The notes beneath the pieces were generated by a model, which was given only the letters and a program-made list of their open reading frames with translations, did not search any database and was not told the origin of the DNA. Shown piece after piece: positions 20,046 through 28,731 of a stretch of DNA of 64,000 nucleotides. Every line of letters starts with the position of its first letter. Position 1 is the first letter of the stretch. The position numbers were made by a program, and so were the translations under genes. Origin of the DNA: Phycisphaerae bacterium. GTDB taxonomy: Bacteria; Planctomycetota; Phycisphaerae; SM23-33. The stretch covers positions 20,968-84,967 of the forward strand of contig JADHXQ010000005.1 of the NCBI GenBank assembly GCA_016782885.1. Reading direction: 5' to 3'.

Positions 20046-21788
20046 ATGAACGTAGTCCACGTGACGCATGAAGCGGCAGAGAAGATCGGCGGGATCGGCG
20101 CCGTTATCGCCGGACTGGTCAACGCCGAGTCCTACAAGCAGAGAGTTTCGAGAACGATCCTTCTCGGTCCGCTGCTCCACACCAATCAACCACCCGATCT
20201 GCGTCTGGGCGAAGGGGGCAAGATATTCTACAGCAGCGTCGACGGTTTCCAACCGTCCGAATGGCGCCAGAAGTTCAGCGCCATCGAACGAACTTTCGAC
20301 GTGGGAATAATCTACGGCAGGCGCATGGTTCACGAACCATGCACCGGGCAGAGCGTCGAAGCCGAAGTGCTGCTCATCGACGTATTCAGCATCAACCAGA
20401 AGCGCCTGAGCCTGCTGAAGGGCGAACTCTGGAAGAAGTTCGCGATACCGTCTGACAACTTCGAGTCGGCCTGGGAGTTCGAGCAGTACGTGCGCCTGGC
20501 CGAACCGGGCTACGAGGCCCTTAATGCAATCGGGTGCGACGACGGGGCGGAGATGATGGTGATCCTGGCCCACGAGTACATGGGCATGCCCACCGCACTG
20601 CAGGCGGTGCTTGATGGGAAGGGCGATATCCGGACGGTCTTTTACGCGCACGAAGTGGCGTCGGTCAGGCCCGTGGTGGAAGACATGCCCGGGCACGATA
20701 CGATGTTCTATAACGTGCTGACCCAGGCCGGCGGGCAGGGTAAGACCATCGAAGACATCTTCCCCAGCGTTTTTGCGAACTACAAGCATCCGCTGGTCAA
20801 AGCCGCCCGCTATCTCGACCACATCTTCGCAGTCGGCGATTACGTTATCGATGAGCTGCGTTTCGTCGACAAGCACATCGCCCGAAAGGATATCGACCTG
20901 GTCTACAACGGTATCCCGACCGTCAAGATAAGTCTGGCCGAGAAGCAGGCAAGCCGCGATCGGATGCAGCAATACGCCGAGAACCTTCTTGGCGTTCGCC
21001 CGACCTGGGCTTTTGCCCATGTCTGCCGCCCGGTGGTAAGCAAGGCGATCTGGCGCGATCTGGGCGTGCTGCATGCGATCGAACCGATGCTGGCCCAGCG
21101 TGGCGAGTCGGCCGTTTTCTTCATGCTCGGTACTCTGGCCGGACAACGGCGAGAGCGGGATGTCGCCGAAATGGAGCGGGTCTACGGTTGGCCCGTCGCC
21201 CACGAAGAGGGCTATCCCGACCTGTGCGGGGGCGAAGAGGTTCTTGGCGAGATGTTCGACTGTTTCAATCGCGACCACGAGGCCGTCCGGGCCGTGCTCG
21301 TCAACCAGTGGGACTGGAGCCCGGAGTTCTGCGGGCGGCGGATGCCCGAACCAATGACGTTCGCCGACATACGCCGCGGTACGGACGTGGAATTCGGTCT
21401 CAGCGCGTACGAACCGTTCGGAATAAGCCAGTTTGAAGCGCTGTGCTTCGGCGCGATCTGTCTGGTCAGCAATGTCTGCGGGTGTATGGGCTTTGCCCGT
21501 CGCGCCGAAGAAGGGCATGACTGCGACTGCATAATCGAGGGTAACTTCCTGCGGGCTGGGGAGGGTTGGAATATCGAGTCGCTGCTGGAGATGCAGACCG
21601 AGGCCCGAGACGCCATAGAGGCCGACGAGACCGCTCGCCTGGCCCGGACGCTGGTCGACATCCTGCCTCGAACCCCTGAAGTAATGCAGCGCCAAATGCA
21701 GCAGGGATATGAACTTGCGTGCAAAATGAGTTGGGAGTGTGTCGTCAGAGACTACTTCCTGCCCGCTCTGGGGCGCGCGGCGACCTAA
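20046..21788 (+). CDS. Glycogen-synthase-like glycosyltransferase (GT-B fold)
   Basis: The 580-residue protein begins with a Rossmann strand and a Gly-rich loop (HVTHEAAEKIGGIGAVIAGL), as in glycogen and starch synthases. The C-terminal half has SAYEPFGISQFEALCFG at about 452-468, the EPFG..E nucleotide-sugar motif of retaining GT-B enzymes, followed by a Gly/Cys-rich loop. It is probably a cytoplasmic synthase using an NDP-glucose donor, but it is diverged and longer than GlgA (about 480). Upstream, TACAAT at 20013-20018 with a weak TTTCCA 17 bases before it is a possible promoter, and AGAGG is the ribosome-binding site. It is divergent from larA. Confidence 0.78.
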   Translation: MNVVHVTHEAAEKIGGIGAVIAGLVNAESYKQRVSRTILLGPLLHTNQPPDLRLGEGGKIFYSSVDGFQPSEWRQKFSAIERTFDVGIIYGRRMVHEPCTGQSVEAEVLLIDVFSINQKRLSLLKGELWKKFAIPSDNFESAWEFEQYVRLAEPGYEALNAIGCDDGAEMMVILAHEYMGMPTALQAVLDGKGDIRTVFYAHEVASVRPVVEDMPGHDTMFYNVLTQAGGQGKTIEDIFPSVFANYKHPLVKAARYLDHIFAVGDYVIDELRFVDKHIARKDIDLVYNGIPTVKISLAEKQASRDRMQQYAENLLGVRPTWAFAHVCRPVVSKAIWRDLGVLHAIEPMLAQRGESAVFFMLGTLAGQRRERDVAEMERVYGWPVAHEEGYPDLCGGEEVLGEMFDCFNRDHEAVRAVLVNQWDWSPEFCGRRMPEPMTFADIRRGTDVEFGLSAYEPFGISQFEALCFGAICLVSNVCGCMGFARRAEEGHDCDCIIEGNFLRAGEGWNIESLLEMQTEARDAIEADETARLARTLVDILPRTPEVMQRQMQQGYELACKMSWECVVRDYFLPALGRAAT

Positions 21789-21843
21789 GGGGTCGGAGTC
21801 TCATAAAAACAGGATATTTCGTGTAAAAATGCGGGGGGAGTTA

Positions 21844-21873
21844 TATAATCACGTATAAGTTACTAAGTATTAC
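21844..21873 (+). promoter_or_regulatory. -10 box and 21-bp palindromic operator of the rrf2 gene
   Basis: A perfect TATAAT at 21844-21849 is followed at 21853-21873 by an imperfect palindrome of the form GTAnnAnTTAnTAAnTnnTAC. It covers the expected transcription start. Rrf2-family regulators bind AT-rich palindromes of about this size, so autoregulation is likely. This is inferred from position and symmetry. Confidence 0.5.
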
Positions 21874-21903
21874 ATCTTTTGGCGACACGAAAGGGTAGTC
21901 AAC

Positions 21904-22332
21904 ATGAGAATATCCCCCGCGGCAGAGTTTGCGGTGCGCGGCGCCCTGGTTCTGGCTGAGCATTACGGTAATGGTCCAACTACACTGAATTCGATATGCG
22001 AGGAGCAGGATATCTCGAAGCAGTATCTTGTCAAGATATTCGCATCATTAGCGCGGGCGGGGCTGGTGAGGCCTGTCAGGGGCAAACTGGGTGGATATCT
22101 GCTGGCTCGCGAACCGGCTCAGATAAGCATCCTGGATCTGATGGAGGCAGTTGAGGGGCCCATCGCCGTGAACTTCTGCCAGCACGATCCGCCGCGCTGC
22201 GACAGGACCGACTGTGTCCTGCGTTCGATGTGGTCGGAGATCCAGGAGTTCATCTGCGACAAACTCAAGAGCATTACGCTCGGTCAGTGTCTTGACGCTG
22301 ACGATACCGATCCGGTCAGCCGGTTGAATTGA
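21904..22332 (+). CDS. Rrf2-family (IscR/NsrR-like) iron-sulfur transcription regulator
   Basis: This is a 142-residue winged-helix repressor. The N-terminus matches the family (MRISPAAEFAVRGALVLAEH), the recognition helix is ISKQYLVKIFASLARAGLV, and the wing is GKLGGYLL. Three cysteines (92, 99, 104) sit in the cluster-binding loop, so it probably senses Fe-S status, NO or redox. The start has a GAAAGGG site. It faces the MBL-hydrolase gene tail to tail and lies 1.2 kb before a second Rrf2 gene that heads the ISC operon. Its target may be itself or the hydrolase. Confidence 0.92.
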   Translation: MRISPAAEFAVRGALVLAEHYGNGPTTLNSICEEQDISKQYLVKIFASLARAGLVRPVRGKLGGYLLAREPAQISILDLMEAVEGPIAVNFCQHDPPRCDRTDCVLRSMWSEIQEFICDKLKSITLGQCLDADDTDPVSRLN

Positions 22333-22336
22333 CGCA

Positions 22337-22969
22337 TCACGGTAATTCCAGCGAATCACCCGGTTGAAGCACGTGTACTTTGCACGGAGTTGAATCCGCG
22401 AATATCCGGGCATCGTCAGCCGACCCTACGATGTCTCCCCAGTGATACGGCAGGGCTGCGGTTGGAGCTATCGCATCGCAGGCGCGGGCCGCTTCGGCGG
22501 CGTCCAGCGTGTATGTCCCGCCAACAGGCAGCAGGGCGAGATCTATTGACGTCAGGTGGGCCATCTCGGGCGTGAGGTCCGTGTCTCCCGCGTAGTATAT
22601 TTTCTTTCCATCGAGACCGATCACCGCCCCGATCCACCCGCTTGCTCTGGGATGAAAATCCTTCGATATGTTGTATGCGTAGACGGCCTGTATACTCGTA
22701 TCATCGATTCGCAGTTCGTCGCCCGGTGCGATGGCCTGTCCGAAACCGAGTTTGGCGATCACGTCGGGCGGGGCCGCCAGCACGGTGTTGGCGCCGCTGA
22801 CCTTCTCGATATCCTCGGCGCTGCAGTGGTCGAAGTGGTCGTGTGACACCAGAACGATGTCAGCGTCGCCGGGGGCGGAGGGGATCTTCCACGGATCTAT
22901 ATAGACCGTCTGTCCCGCACCGGTAATGCGGAAAGACGCATGGTGAATCCAGGTTATAGTTACTGACAT
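22337..22969 (-). CDS. MBL-fold metal-dependent hydrolase (UlaG-like)
   Basis: The 210-residue beta-lactamase-fold protein has the metal motif HDHFDH at residues 43-48. It also has YAGDTD, whose Asp bridges the metals, and a C-terminal PYHWGD His. This compact layout (WIHHASFRI start) is that of the UlaG/YtnP-like group, which hydrolyses phosphoesters, lactones or similar small molecules. The substrate is unknown. AAGGAG lies 7 bases before the ATG. It lies between two Rrf2 regulators, which suggests control by iron-sulfur status. It ends 4 bases from the end of the first rrf2 gene. Confidence 0.9.
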   Translation of the reverse strand: MSVTITWIHHASFRITGAGQTVYIDPWKIPSAPGDADIVLVSHDHFDHCSAEDIEKVSGANTVLAAPPDVIAKLGFGQAIAPGDELRIDDTSIQAVYAYNISKDFHPRASGWIGAVIGLDGKKIYYAGDTDLTPEMAHLTSIDLALLPVGGTYTLDAAEAARACDAIAPTAALPYHWGDIVGSADDARIFADSTPCKVHVLQPGDSLELP

Positions 22970-22998
22970 TACAGAACTCCTTATTTAAGTACGCAAAG

Positions 22999-23014
22999 GT
23001 AATTATACACTTAC
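22999..23014. promoter_or_regulatory. GTAA-N8-TTAC palindrome over a minus-strand -10 box
   Basis: The 16-base GTAA...TTAC palindrome overlaps a TATAAT read on the minus strand (23007-23002), which would serve the MBL-hydrolase gene starting at 22969. Its half-sites resemble the outer half-sites of the palindrome at 21853-21873. It may be an Rrf2 operator; the evidence is similarity only. Confidence 0.35.
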
Positions 23015-23059
23015 GACCGGTCGGCGGCAGGTGCGAACAAGAAATTGCGGGGTGGAGAC

Positions 23060-23088
23060 TTGAAACCGTACCATAAGAGTGCTATATA
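23060..23088 (+). promoter_or_regulatory. Promoter of the isc operon
   Basis: TTGAAA at 23060-23065 and TATATA at 23083-23088 are 17 bases apart, a near-consensus sigma70 arrangement. They lie 60 bases before the first gene of the ISC operon. Transcription should begin near 23095, giving a leader of about 50 bases. Confidence 0.55.
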
Positions 23089-23098
23089 TGTAATAGTT

Positions 23099-23131
23099 GC
23101 CGTCGCGGCGGTATTGAAGTACTGCGACGGC
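23099..23131 (+). promoter_or_regulatory. Leader hairpin or operator upstream of the isc operon
   Basis: GCCGTCGC at 23099-23106 and its exact reverse complement at 23124-23131 flank a 17-base loop. The repeat lies just after the predicted transcription start. It could be an RNA stem-loop or a DNA site for the downstream Rrf2 regulator. Confidence 0.4.
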
Positions 23132-23147
23132 CGCCGAATGGTGTTTT

Positions 23148-23597
23148 ATGCTTGCACTCACGAAGAAAACAGGATACGCACTGGTCGCGATGAGCCACTT
23201 GTCGCGGCTTGACCGCGGGTCTCTGGCCAGCGCACGGGAGATCGCCGATCTTTTTGATGTGCCGACTTCGCTGTTGATGAACGTGCTGAAGCAGTTGGCG
23301 TCGGTCGGATACGTCGAATCCGTGCGCGGCGCCCGTGGTGGATATCGTATGGCGGTCGATCCCGAGAATGTCAGCCTCGCTGACCTGGTAGGCGTTCTGG
23401 AAGGGCCCGTCAGACTCGCCGAATGCGTCACCGAAGTTGCAGGCGACGATACCGAATGCACTTGTCAGGTGATGGCCAACTGTCCGGTGGCCGATCCGCT
23501 CCACCGCGCGCAGCGTAAATTGAAGGATTTTCTGGCCAGTGTTACACTTGGTGAAATAGTCAAACCGGCCCCCGCGCCAACAGAGAACAAAGGATGA
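23148..23597 (+). CDS. Rrf2-family IscR-like regulator of the ISC operon
   Basis: The 149-residue protein has the Rrf2 start ([17 protein letters not shown]), helix-turn-helix and wing (GARGGYRM). Its cysteines are at 93, 104, 106 and 112, in a cluster loop different from IscR's. It is the first gene of an eight-gene ISC operon, overlapping or nearly abutting iscS, so it very probably represses the operon when loaded with a cluster, as IscR does. The cysteine pattern differs from that of the Rrf2 protein at 21904, suggesting different signals. The ribosome-binding site is weak. Confidence 0.9.
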   Translation: MLALTKKTGYALVAMSHLSRLDRGSLASAREIADLFDVPTSLLMNVLKQLASVGYVESVRGARGGYRMAVDPENVSLADLVGVLEGPVRLAECVTEVAGDDTECTCQVMANCPVADPLHRAQRKLKDFLASVTLGEIVKPAPAPTENKG

Positions 23598-23602
23598 CGC
23601 CA

Positions 23603-24811
23603 ATGGCCTTGAAGTTGCCAATCTACTTTGACCACAACGCCACCACCCCGGTTGATCGGCGCGTGTTTGAGGCGATGACACCGTATCTGACCGAGCATTT
23701 CGGTAATGCGGCCAGCCGCAATCATCCGTTCGGTTGGAAGGCAGAAGCCGCTGTCGAGCACGCCCGCAGGCAAATTGCAGACCTCTTGGGCGCAATGCCC
23801 AAGGATATTGTGCTGACTTCCGGCGCTACCGAGTCGGACAACCTGGCGATCAAGGGCGTCGCCGAGATGTATCGCGACAAGGGTAATCACATCATTACGT
23901 GCGTTTCGGAACACAAAGCCGTCCTCGATCCGTGCAAGCGGCTTGGCGAGGCGGGATTTGACGTTACGTGGTTGACGCCCGACGAATTCGGTCGGGTAAC
24001 GCCGGAGCAGGTGGCCGGCGCGATAACCGACCGGACGATCCTGATATCGATCATGGCGGCCAACAATGAGGTCGGCACGATAAACCCGATCGCCGCCATT
24101 GGGCGGATAGCTCGGGACCGGGGCGTGTTCTTCCATACCGACGCGACGCAGGCGGCGGGCAAGATTCCGATAAATGTCGAAGAGATGTGCATAGATCTGC
24201 TGAGCATGTCCGCCCACAAGATTTACGGTCCCAAGGGCGTCGGAGCCCTTTACGTTCGCAGGCGAAATCCGCGCGTTCGCCTGAGATGCCAGATGGACGG
24301 TGGGGGACACGAACGCGGTATGCGGAGTGGTACGCTGAATGTTCCGGGCATCGTCGGACTCGGTGAGGCATGTCGTATCGCCGGTGCCGAGATGTCTGAC
24401 GAGACTGCGCGGTTGACGGTGTTGCGGGACCGTTTGCATGAGGGCATCAGTGCGTCTCTGGAGTTCGTCACGCTCAACGGGCATCCCGCCGAGCGCCTGG
24501 CCGGTACGTTGAACCTGTCTTTCGCTTACGTTGAGGGCGAGGCGCTGATGATGAAGATGAAGGATATCGCCGTTTCGTCCGGTTCGGCCTGCACCAGCGC
24601 GTCGCTGGAACCGAGCTATGTGCTCAGGTCGATGGGCGTTTCGGACGAGTTGGCCCACAGCAGTATCCGCTTCAGCCTCGGTCGCGGCACCACGATCGAG
24701 GAAGTGGACTACGCGATCGCCCAGGTGACAAAGGCGGTGACGGAACTGCGGGAACTCAGCCCGCTGTACGAACTGGCGATGGAGAAAAATGATTCGGCTG
24801 CGGCGACGTAA
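23603..24811 (+). CDS. iscS: Cysteine desulfurase IscS
   Basis: This PLP enzyme takes sulfur from cysteine to feed cluster assembly on IscU. From ATG 23603 it has 402 residues. [11 protein letters not shown] is at the N-terminus, [12 protein letters not shown] carries the PLP Lys206, and [10 protein letters not shown] carries the catalytic Cys330 in the long group-I loop. I prefer 23603 because AAAGGA is 8 bases upstream. The alternative ATG at 23594 has the site directly against it, although it would give a 4-base ATGA overlap with the regulator gene. Confidence 0.96.
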   Translation: MALKLPIYFDHNATTPVDRRVFEAMTPYLTEHFGNAASRNHPFGWKAEAAVEHARRQIADLLGAMPKDIVLTSGATESDNLAIKGVAEMYRDKGNHIITCVSEHKAVLDPCKRLGEAGFDVTWLTPDEFGRVTPEQVAGAITDRTILISIMAANNEVGTINPIAAIGRIARDRGVFFHTDATQAAGKIPINVEEMCIDLLSMSAHKIYGPKGVGALYVRRRNPRVRLRCQMDGGGHERGMRSGTLNVPGIVGLGEACRIAGAEMSDETARLTVLRDRLHEGISASLEFVTLNGHPAERLAGTLNLSFAYVEGEALMMKMKDIAVSSGSACTSASLEPSYVLRSMGVSDELAHSSIRFSLGRGTTIEEVDYAIAQVTKAVTELRELSPLYELAMEKNDSAAAT

Positions 24812-24835
24812 TCGATCTGAAAGAGGTTTTAATCA

Positions 24836-25219
24836 ATGGCTTACAGCGACAAAGTAATGGATCATTTCAGCAACCCGCGCAATGTCGGGTCGCTGGACAA
24901 GAACTCGTCGAACGTGGGCACGGGCATCGTCGGCGCGCCGGAATGCGGGGATGTGATGAAGCTGCAGATCGAGGTTGACGATGATGGGCAGATTGTTGAC
25001 GCCAAGTTCAAGACCTTCGGATGCGGTTCTGCGATAGCGGCCAGTTCTCTGGCCACCGAGTGGTTGAAGGGTAAGGATCTCGACCATGCCACCGAACTGA
25101 AGAACACCGAGATCGCCAGTGAACTGTCGCTGCCTCCGGTGAAGATACACTGTTCGGTTTTAGCTGAAGATGCAATAAAGGCCGCCATCCAGGACTGGAA
25201 ACGCAAGAACGGAAAGTGA
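24836..25219 (+). CDS. iscU: Iron-sulfur scaffold protein IscU
   Basis: The 127-residue scaffold builds 2Fe-2S clusters with sulfur from IscS. The three ligand cysteines are Cys37 (GAPECGD), Cys63 (FGCGSA) and Cys106 (KIHCSVLAEDA), with Asp39 and His105 also present. The LPPVK motif at 99-103, which HscA recognises, is intact and fits the presence of hscA and hscB downstream. The gap after iscS is 24 bases. Confidence 0.97.
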   Translation: MAYSDKVMDHFSNPRNVGSLDKNSSNVGTGIVGAPECGDVMKLQIEVDDDGQIVDAKFKTFGCGSAIAASSLATEWLKGKDLDHATELKNTEIASELSLPPVKIHCSVLAEDAIKAAIQDWKRKNGK

Positions 25220-25245
25220 GCCCCATTGCGGGCGAGGAGTTGATG

Positions 25246-25575
25246 ATGGCTATTACGATAACACAGCTTGCCGCCGAGAAGATCAAGGGCGTATTCGAGG
25301 CCAACGACATGCCCGATAACGCTTGCCTGCGAGTGGGCATCAAGGGCGGTGGATGCAGCGGGTTCAGCTACACGCTGGACGTATCGGTCGAACCCGCCGA
25401 CGGGGACGACGTATTCGATTGCGAAGGGGTTCGGCTGATCTGCGACCCCAAGAGCTATCTCTACCTCAACGGTACGGAAGTTGACTACAACGATGACCTG
25501 CTCAAGGGCGGTTTTGTGTTCAACAACCCCAACGCCAAGGTCAGTTGCGGATGCGGAGCGAGTTTCTCGGCGTGA
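25246..25575 (+). CDS. iscA: Iron-sulfur carrier IscA (HesB family)
   Basis: This A-type carrier of 109 residues has the three conserved cysteines Cys37 (GGGCSGFSY), Cys101 and Cys103 (CGCGASFSA). It receives clusters from IscU or delivers them to apoproteins. The start was set at 25246 because GAGGAG lies 6 bases before it; an ATG three bases upstream and a GTG overlapping the iscU stop are alternatives. Confidence 0.95.
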   Translation: MAITITQLAAEKIKGVFEANDMPDNACLRVGIKGGGCSGFSYTLDVSVEPADGDDVFDCEGVRLICDPKSYLYLNGTEVDYNDDLLKGGFVFNNPNAKVSCGCGASFSA

Positions 25576-25599
25576 GATGTAGAAGCTTGAAAGAGAATC

Positions 25600-26256
25600 A
25601 TGACTGAAACACACGATCAGGCCACACCCGTAAAGTGCCGCCACTGCGACAAGCCCATGAGCACCCCGGTGGTTTGCGACTACTGCCACGCGGTAGGCCC
25701 CGACGCCGCGGTGGCGGACCATTTCACGTTGCTGGGCCTGCCCAGACGATTCGACTTGGACACCGCGGAGATACATCGCAGATTCCTGGTGCTCAGCAGG
25801 CACACTCATCCGGATTTTCACGCGGACGATACCCCCGAGGTGCAGCAGTTGCATTTGCAGGTATCGGCCGCACTGAATGAGGCTTACCGCACGTTGAACG
25901 ATTCTGCCGCACGGGCGGCGTATTTGCTGACACTGTTTGGGGGCAAGAGTTCGGCAGACGACAAGTCCGTGCCCGACGGTTTCCTGGGCACGATGATGAT
26001 GATGCAGGAGGAGCTTGCCGATGCACTGGACTCAGACGATCGAGCCGAAATCGCTCGAATCACCGAGGTGCTGCAAACCCAGCACGACGGACTCTTGCGC
26101 AGGATCGGAATGCTGTACGAGCAGTATCAGGAATCAGTATCCTGCAAAGCCGTCGTAGACGATTTGCTGGGCGAATTGCGACAGCAGCTCAACGCAGTTT
26201 CTTACGTAAAAAAACTGCTTTCGCAGGCCACAGATGCGGAACACGCTCATGACTGA
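25600..26256 (+). CDS. hscB: Co-chaperone HscB with N-terminal tetracysteine zinc motif
   Basis: The 218-residue J-protein has the HPD tripeptide at 70-72 (HTHPDFH) and a C-terminal three-helix region for IscU binding. It stimulates HscA ATPase during cluster release from IscU. The N-terminus carries CRHC...CDYC (Cys13, 16, 26, 29), a zinc-binding knuckle known from eukaryotic HSC20 and absent from the E. coli protein. The end overlaps the hscA start by 8 bases, indicating translational coupling. Confidence 0.95.
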   Translation: MTETHDQATPVKCRHCDKPMSTPVVCDYCHAVGPDAAVADHFTLLGLPRRFDLDTAEIHRRFLVLSRHTHPDFHADDTPEVQQLHLQVSAALNEAYRTLNDSAARAAYLLTLFGGKSSADDKSVPDGFLGTMMMMQEELADALDSDDRAEIARITEVLQTQHDGLLRRIGMLYEQYQESVSCKAVVDDLLGELRQQLNAVSYVKKLLSQATDAEHAHD

Positions 26257-28075
26257 CAGCTTGATACTAGGTATAGATCTGGGCACGACCAACTCGCTGG
26301 CGGCGGTGATGACCCCCGGCGGGCCCGAGATTATTCGCGACGCCCGCGGTGCGGCTCTCGTGCCAAGCGTCATTGCCTTCGTCGATGGCGAGGTTACCGT
26401 TGGTCTGGAGGCAAGGGCTCATGCGGTGGAGAATCCGACAGCCACCGTTTATTCCGTCAAACGTCTGATGGGCAAGAGCATTGAGGATCTGACGTCCGAT
26501 CTGGCGGTCTTGCCTTACGAGGTTGTTCCCGGGCGAAACGATACGGTCTGCGTGAAGGTTCAGGGGCGCGAAATGACGCCGCAGGAGCTTTCGGCGATAA
26601 TCCTTCGGGACATCAAGGCCCGCGCCGAGACCGCCCGGGGGCAGGAGATTTCGCGGGCGGTTATCACGGTTCCGGCGTACTTTGACGATTCGCAGCGCCA
26701 GGCCACTCGCGATGCGGGGCGAATTGCCGGTCTGGAGGTCTGCAGGATAGTCAATGAGCCTACGGCTGCGGCGCTGGCTTACGGGTTGGATCGCAGCGAA
26801 GATGCCTGCATAGCGGTCTACGATCTGGGCGGCGGGACCTTTGACGTATCGATTCTGAGGGTATCCGGCGGAGTTTTTGAGGTGCTCAGCACGCAGGGTG
26901 ACACGCAGCTCGGCGGCGACGATCTCGATCGCGAACTGATAAACCTGCTGACCGGCGAGATACGCAGGGAGTTCGGCGAGGAGTTGACATTCCCGCCCGC
27001 TACCAGGCAAGCTCTGCGAACTTTCGCCGAAGCCACGAAGGTGCGCCTCTCGACAGAGTCCGACGCCACCGTCGAGGTGGACCTCGGGGCGGGGAGACTC
27101 TTCCGGCGGACGATAACTCGCGACGAATTCGAGTCGCTTGCGGTCAGGTGGATCGATCATACCATTGAGCACTGTGCCCGGGCGCTGCGAGACGCGGGCC
27201 TCGGTCCGAAGGATATCGACCAGGTCGTCATGGTGGGCGGCTCTACCCGCGTGCCCATGGTGTGCCGCAAGACCGGAGAGTTCTTCGGGCGGGAACCTTA
27301 CACCGCGGTCAACCCCGACGAGGTTGTTGCGCTCGGAGCGGCCGTTCAGGCGGGAATACTCGCCGGGATCAAACGCGACACTCTACTGTTGGATGTTACT
27401 CCGCTTTCACTTGGTATCGAGACGCTCGGTGGGGCGGTCGGCAAGCTGATTATGCGAAATTCGACCGTTCCCTGCCAGGCCACCGAGACGTTCAGCACCT
27501 ACGTTGACGGTCAGACTGCGGTCGATATCCACGTGCTCCAGGGCGAACGCGAACTTGCCAAAGACTGCCGCTCGCTGGGCAAGTTCCAACTCACCGGCGT
27601 TCCGCCCATGCCCGCCGGAGCCCCGAGAGTGCAGGTCACGTTCCTGCTCGACGCCAATGGGATACTGGACGTTTCGGCCCGTGAACTCAGGAGCGGTCAG
27701 GCCGCCTCCGTGCAGATCACTCCCGCCCACGGGCTCACGCGCGACGAAGTTGACTCAATGGTCCGGGACTCGTACGCCCGTGCCGTAGAAGACCTCAATG
27801 CACACCGCCTGATCGACCTGAGAAACGAATCGGCGCGGATACTCGCGGCCATCGAAAAAGCGATCGAAACCGCGGGCGATGTCCTGACCCCCCAGCAGCG
27901 ACAGACGCTCGACGCCGCGGTGGGGGACCTGAAGACCAAACGGGAAGGCGAAGATTGCGATGCAGTTTACGAGGCTATGGGCGCCGCCAATGATGCCGCA
28001 ATGCCCCTGACCCGGGCCCAGATGGACGACGTGCTGTCAAAGACCATCAAAGGCCGCAAAATGGACGAAGTGTAA
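26249..28075 (+). CDS. hscA: Hsp70-type chaperone HscA
   Basis: This specialised Hsp70 binds the LPPVK motif of IscU and helps release the cluster. From ATG 26249 it has 608 residues. Seen are ILGIDLGTTNS, DLGGGTFDVSIL and VMVGGSTRVPMV (ATPase domain), then the substrate domain and a lid of about 100 residues. An ATG at 26234 in the same frame is less likely, since Hsp70s start just before the IDLGTTNS strand. It overlaps hscB and ends at TAATG with fdx. Confidence 0.96.
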   Translation: MTDSLILGIDLGTTNSLAAVMTPGGPEIIRDARGAALVPSVIAFVDGEVTVGLEARAHAVENPTATVYSVKRLMGKSIEDLTSDLAVLPYEVVPGRNDTVCVKVQGREMTPQELSAIILRDIKARAETARGQEISRAVITVPAYFDDSQRQATRDAGRIAGLEVCRIVNEPTAAALAYGLDRSEDACIAVYDLGGGTFDVSILRVSGGVFEVLSTQGDTQLGGDDLDRELINLLTGEIRREFGEELTFPPATRQALRTFAEATKVRLSTESDATVEVDLGAGRLFRRTITRDEFESLAVRWIDHTIEHCARALRDAGLGPKDIDQVVMVGGSTRVPMVCRKTGEFFGREPYTAVNPDEVVALGAAVQAGILAGIKRDTLLLDVTPLSLGIETLGGAVGKLIMRNSTVPCQATETFSTYVDGQTAVDIHVLQGERELAKDCRSLGKFQLTGVPPMPAGAPRVQVTFLLDANGILDVSARELRSGQAASVQITPAHGLTRDEVDSMVRDSYARAVEDLNAHRLIDLRNESARILAAIEKAIETAGDVLTPQQRQTLDAAVGDLKTKREGEDCDAVYEAMGAANDAAMPLTRAQMDDVLSKTIKGRKMDEV

Positions 28076-28428
28076 TGCCCCAATACAATGTGACATTCAA
28101 ACCGGTCGACAAGGTGGTTTCGGTCGACCCGGACGAGTTTCCATACGGCAGCCACGGACAGCCCGGAAGCCTGCTTGATATCGCACTTGCTAACGACATT
28201 CCGATAGAATGTGCCTGCGGCGGGGTGGGTGTTTGCGGAACCTGTCACGTGATTGTCGAAGAGGGGATGGATAATCTCTCCGCGACTGAAGATGACGAAT
28301 TCGATACAGTAGACCAGGTTCCGGGCAACGCGCTCAACAGCCGCCTGGCCTGTCTCGCCGTCGTGGGGGGCGACGTGACGGTGAGCATTCCAGGCTGGAA
28401 CCGCAACGTCGTATCGGAACACGAATAG
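28075..28428 (+). CDS. fdx: 2Fe-2S ferredoxin of the ISC system
   Basis: This 117-residue adrenodoxin-type ferredoxin has ligands Cys48, Cys54, Cys57 (CGGVGVCGTC) and Cys93 (RLAC). Cys46 is additional, as in E. coli Fdx. It supplies electrons for cluster assembly. It starts on the last base of the hscA stop (TAATG), so translation is coupled. An N-terminal stretch of about 15 residues is longer than in E. coli. Confidence 0.95.
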   Translation: MPQYNVTFKPVDKVVSVDPDEFPYGSHGQPGSLLDIALANDIPIECACGGVGVCGTCHVIVEEGMDNLSATEDDEFDTVDQVPGNALNSRLACLAVVGGDVTVSIPGWNRNVVSEHE

Positions 28429-28442
28429 CCGGAGGGTTTGCG

Positions 28443-28652
28443 ATGCCCGCACTGAAATGGACGGACGCCGACGAGATCGGTTTCGAACTCAGCGAAAAGT
28501 TCCCGGACCTCGATCCGCTGGAAGTGCGTTTTACGGACATGTACAAGATGGCGGTCGAACTGCCCGATTTTGCAGACGATCCGAAAACATCGTGCGAAGG
28601 AGTCCTCGAAGCGATCCAGATGGCGTGGTTGGAGTATTTCCGGGAAAACTGA
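28443..28652 (+). CDS. iscX: IscX (YfhJ) iron-binding regulator of IscS
   Basis: The 69-residue acidic protein matches IscX over its length: LKWTDADEIGFEL, DPLEVRFTDMYKMAVELPDF and a C-terminal EAIQMAWLEYF. IscX binds iron and IscS and tunes desulfurase activity. A GGAGG site precedes the ATG, 14 bases after fdx. It is the last gene of the operon and is followed by a strong terminator. Confidence 0.96.
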   Translation: MPALKWTDADEIGFELSEKFPDLDPLEVRFTDMYKMAVELPDFADDPKTSCEGVLEAIQMAWLEYFREN

Positions 28653-28691
28653 CCTGAAAAAAAGGGGGCGGTTTTTTATTACCGAACACAC

Positions 28692-28731
28692 CGGCGCCGC
28701 GGCGTGTCGCCGCGGTGCCGTTCTTCCTCTT
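28692..28731 (+). terminator. Rho-independent terminator of the isc operon
   Basis: A 13-base stem (28692-28704 with 28708-28720, one G-T pair) closes a TGT loop and is followed by a T-rich run (TTCTTCCTCTT). It lies 40 bases after iscX and also lies at the end of the converging gene. Confidence 0.8.

Noticed and set aside
19887..21695. Minus-strand open frame of 602 codons
   Set aside because: It is antisense to the glycosyltransferase gene, which has conserved motifs; the frame shows no family similarity.
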